A DNA stretch of 64,000 bases from Saprospira sp. CCB-QB6 (GTDB lineage: Bacteria > Bacteroidota > Bacteroidia > Chitinophagales > Saprospiraceae): NCBI RefSeq assembly GCF_028464065.1, contig NZ_CP116808.1, forward strand, positions 558,001-622,000, read 5' to 3'. The translations under genes and the position numbers were made by a program. The notes under the pieces were generated by a model. That model saw only the letters and a program-made list of their open reading frames with translations. It was not told the origin of the DNA and ran no database searches. Below are positions 62,005 to 64,000 of the stretch, in pieces. Positions within the stretch are counted from its first letter, which is position 1; every line of letters starts with the position of its first letter.

Positions 62005-62922
62005 CTAAAGTAATTTCAGGTCTTCTAAAATATGCTCTGGATGTCTATATCGTTTGCTGTGCAACTGCCAATGATAACAGGCTGCCAGCATATTATCTAG
62101 ATAATCAACATATTGCCGAGCCACTGAAGACGCATCAGGGCTAGCTAAAAAGGCGGATATTGCTTGCTGATAAGTTTTATGTAACTGGTTAATATAAAGG
62201 ATCGTCTTTTGAATAGCTTGCTCTAGATTCTGGGCTTCTCCTGTTGCCAAATAAACATTAATTAAATTAAATTGACTATGCTTTTCTTTGGGGTAAGAAA
62301 TCAAATCATTAGAAATAGCTCCAATCAACGCCAAAGCTTCTTGTGCTGCCAAAAGATCTAAATTTGCATGCATCTCTGGCGACAAATATTGGTTCGCACA
62401 GTATTCAATCAATAGTATAGTTGGGTACATCCCTCCAAAATGCACTCTAGAATCTAAATATTCCTGGCTATTTGTATACAAGCAAGGCGCCAAGCTATGG
62501 TCCAAATGCATATAAAGATAGCCCTGATAAAAAACCAAAAACTCTTCTGAGGCCTTAGCTCTAAAGGCCGCCCCTAAACTAGACACCGCCTCATACAATT
62601 GATTTTCAATAGGTTCACTAGAACAACTTATTTCTCCACGCTCCCAAGCAGCCTTAAAGTTATTCAAATCAAAACTATACCGTACTTCGCTATCCTCTCC
62701 AAATAAATCATCTATATAGTAAAGCAAACTCGCCATCAAACTAGCGTCGATCAAGCGCTCCTCATCTGCATAGGGAAAAAGAAAGGCTGACATATCATGA
62801 TGGCCCAAATAAAGTCCATCTAAATACAAACCCAAAGATTTGGCTTTTTCTTTTGCCTTCGTTAATACAGTTTGGTTGTTTTTAGGGAGTTCCGGTTGAG
62901 GTAAAGCCGAAATACTCAACAT
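62005..62922 (-). CDS. Class I terpene synthase (a)
   Basis: A 305-residue class I terpene cyclase. From ATG 62922 (MLSISALPQPELPKNN); ATG 62937 is an alternative, and the longer frame begins at TTG. YIDDLFGED gives the Asp-rich DDxxxE metal motif at 71-76. The effector Arg159 (DSRVHFGG) lies 46 residues before the NSE motif, the usual spacing. The NSE motif NDLISYPKE is at 205-213, and the RY pair at 291-292 (SKRYRH). So it should ionise a prenyl diphosphate and cyclise it with Mg2+. GPP, FPP or GGPP cannot be told apart. Follows a second copy with 171 bp between. Confidence 0.92.
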   Translation of the reverse strand: MLSISALPQPELPKNNQTVLTKAKEKAKSLGLYLDGLYLGHHDMSAFLFPYADEERLIDASLMASLLYYIDDLFGEDSEVRYSFDLNNFKAAWERGEISCSSEPIENQLYEAVSSLGAAFRAKASEEFLVFYQGYLYMHLDHSLAPCLYTNSQEYLDSRVHFGGMYPTILLIEYCANQYLSPEMHANLDLLAAQEALALIGAISNDLISYPKEKHSQFNLINVYLATGEAQNLEQAIQKTILYINQLHKTYQQAISAFLASPDASSVARQYVDYLDNMLAACYHWQLHSKRYRHPEHILEDLKLL

Positions 62923-62973
62923 TTTCGCGTAAAACATCTGCTTGTTCTTCAAAAATTAGTTGGGGAAATCTAT

Positions 62974-63008
62974 TAAAAAACACAGACTAGCTCAATACTA
63001 GCCTGTGT
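62974..63008 (-). terminator. Intrinsic terminator between the two terpene synthases
   Basis: Hairpin ACACAG(A)CTAG/CTAG(C)CTGTGT with one mismatch, with a run of A to the left (T on the minus strand). It would end the transcript of synthase (b) before synthase (a). Confidence 0.75.
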
Positions 63009-63093
63009 AGCATGCAAATATAAACATTATTCCCTATAAAACAGTCTCTTTCTTGCTCAAAGAGAAAATAGACTATAACCATTCTCTAAAAGG

Positions 63094-64000
63094 CTAACTA
63101 CTTTTTAAATCTGTTAAAATATGCTCCGGATGTTTATAACGATCGGTCTGAACCTGCCAATGATAACAGGCTGCCAGCATATTATCTAAATAAGAAATAT
63201 ATTGTTTAATAAATGGCTCTTTAGCTTCTTCTGCTGCTAAAAAAGCAGCCTTAGCCTGCTCATAATTCTTATGTAACTGATTGAGGTAGATAATTGTCTT
63301 TTGAATAGACTGCTCTAAAGTCTCCGCTTCTGCAGTCTCTAAATATACATTCAGCAAGTTAAACTGACTGTGCTGTTCTTTAGGGTAAGACATCAAATCA
63401 TTAGAAATCACTGCAATCAAAGCCAAAGCTTTCTGAGCAGCCACAAAGTCAGGATGCTCTCGCAAATCCAAGGATAAATACTCTTCTGCACAATACTCAA
63501 TTAACAACAAAGTCGGATACATTCCCCCAAAATGAAGGCGTGTCTCCAAATACTCTTCGCTATTCGTATAAGCTGCAGGCGATATGCTGTGCGCCAAATG
63601 AGCATCCAAATATCCCTGATAATAATTCCAAAAATCTTCCGGTACAGCAGCTCTAAAATCAGCCCCATAACTAGCTGCAGCCTTATACAACTGCGCCTCA
63701 ACTTCATCTCTTGCGGCAGGCTGTTCACCCCGCTCCCAAGCCGCCTTAAACCGATCTAAATCAAAGCTATACCGAACTTTATTATCCTCTCCAAAAAGAT
63801 CATCTACATAGTATAATAAGGTCGTCATCAAACTTGCACCAATCAAACGATCTTCATCTGCAAAGGGGTATAAATAAGCAGACATATCATGATGCCCCAA
63901 ATAAAGCCCATCTAAATACAAACCCAATGCTTTGGCTTTAGATTTCGCCCGTTCCAATAATTCTTCGTTGTTTTTAGGTAGACGAGGTTGAGGAAGCCTC
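63094..64000 (-). CDS. Class I terpene synthase (b), N-terminus cut by the window
   Basis: At least 302 residues; the frame is open to the window edge and reads LPQPRLPKNNEELL at its N-terminal side, matching synthase (a), so the apparent start inside (TTG 63957) is not real. YYVDDLFGED (DDxxxE), TRLHFGG with the effector Arg, NDLMSYPKE (NSE motif) and TDRYKHPEHI (RY) are all kept. It is a close paralogue of (a), about 170 bp upstream. The terpene product may differ from (a). The start and any P450 or prenyltransferase partner would lie beyond 64000. Confidence 0.9.
   Translation of the reverse strand, partial: RLPQPRLPKNNEELLERAKSKAKALGLYLDGLYLGHHDMSAYLYPFADEDRLIGASLMTTLLYYVDDLFGEDNKVRYSFDLDRFKAAWERGEQPAARDEVEAQLYKAAASYGADFRAAVPEDFWNYYQGYLDAHLAHSISPAAYTNSEEYLETRLHFGGMYPTLLLIEYCAEEYLSLDLREHPDFVAAQKALALIAVISNDLMSYPKEQHSQFNLLNVYLETAEAETLEQSIQKTIIYLNQLHKNYEQAKAAFLAAEEAKEPFIKQYISYLDNMLAACYHWQVQTDRYKHPEHILTDLKSS

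Noticed and set aside
63957-63957. Start of terpene synthase (b) at the TTG here
   Set aside because: The frame continues to the edge and its translation matches the N-terminal part of synthase (a), so the true start is beyond the window.

Overview
The window looks like chromosomal DNA of a Bacteroidota bacterium. The signs are a type IX secretion C-terminal sorting domain, a PorE-like envelope protein, type III glutamine synthetase, DUF4199 membrane proteins beside a GT2 glycosyltransferase, a DUF420 protein, NarL-type PAS kinases, A-rich leaders instead of strong Shine-Dalgarno sites, and -7 boxes of the TAnnTTTG kind. The overall flavour (terpene cyclases, many GC-rich intergenic repeats, an AT-leaning coding background) suggests a Saprospira-like marine member; that genus assignment is an inference. 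I saw no rRNA, tRNA, CRISPR array, transposase, integrase or origin.

Layout. 1-3.8 kb: a three-gene operon of unknown small proteins, a solitary globin-STAS (RsbR-like) sensor, PspA and a YbjN-like protein. 4.2-11.7 kb: ClpC, a STAS anti-anti-sigma-like protein with RNase Z, glutamine synthetase III, and an HsdR-N-like nuclease domain. 11.7-17.7 kb: envelope proteins, an acyltransferase, a TIM-barrel isomerase, and a respiratory-assembly set (SCO-like, DUF420, CPMC protein). 17.7-28.5 kb: a PorE-like lipoprotein-scale protein, a CoA-transferase/TPR pair, a TMEM43 homologue, a T9SS-secreted esterase, a beta-barrel, NifU and a lipoprotein. 28.6-33.5 kb: SerA and a five-PAS kinase with its response regulator. 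33.9-43.1 kb: TPR and TlpA-like proteins, the first two clusters of a small paralogous protein family, PlsC-like and hydrolase genes and a PolX-like protein. 43.2-58.7 kb: TatD, a flippase-like protein, PanD, an ECF sigma/anti-sigma pair, an S24 regulator, enolase, a GT2/DUF4199/Obg operon, Adk, and threonine dehydrogenase with KBL. 58.9-64 kb: the third cluster of the small family and two tandem class I terpene cyclases, the second cut by the window edge.

The most striking thing is a family of 21 GC-rich, roughly 120-210 bp elements (called R1-R21 here) lying between transcription units throughout the window, about one per 3 kb. They occur in both orientations and in three sequence subtypes. 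Their ends and inner stems keep base pairing while the sequence changes (compensatory changes in at least three helices), so they behave like a conserved folded RNA or DNA structure and not like simple repeats. Their CCCC-end often sits within 0-23 bp of a stop codon. I do not recognise a named family for them.

The second unusual feature is a family of 13 small (about 130-150 aa) STAS/SpoIIAA-like paralogues in three clusters, all keeping an (R/K)-hydrophobic-hydrophobic-(G/A)-N core and a C-terminal YPIK-F-A-WL signature; one copy carries a one-base frameshift. Many start codons were moved inside longer open frames to the first ATG, because the longer versions begin at TTG/GTG codons in repeats or terminators.
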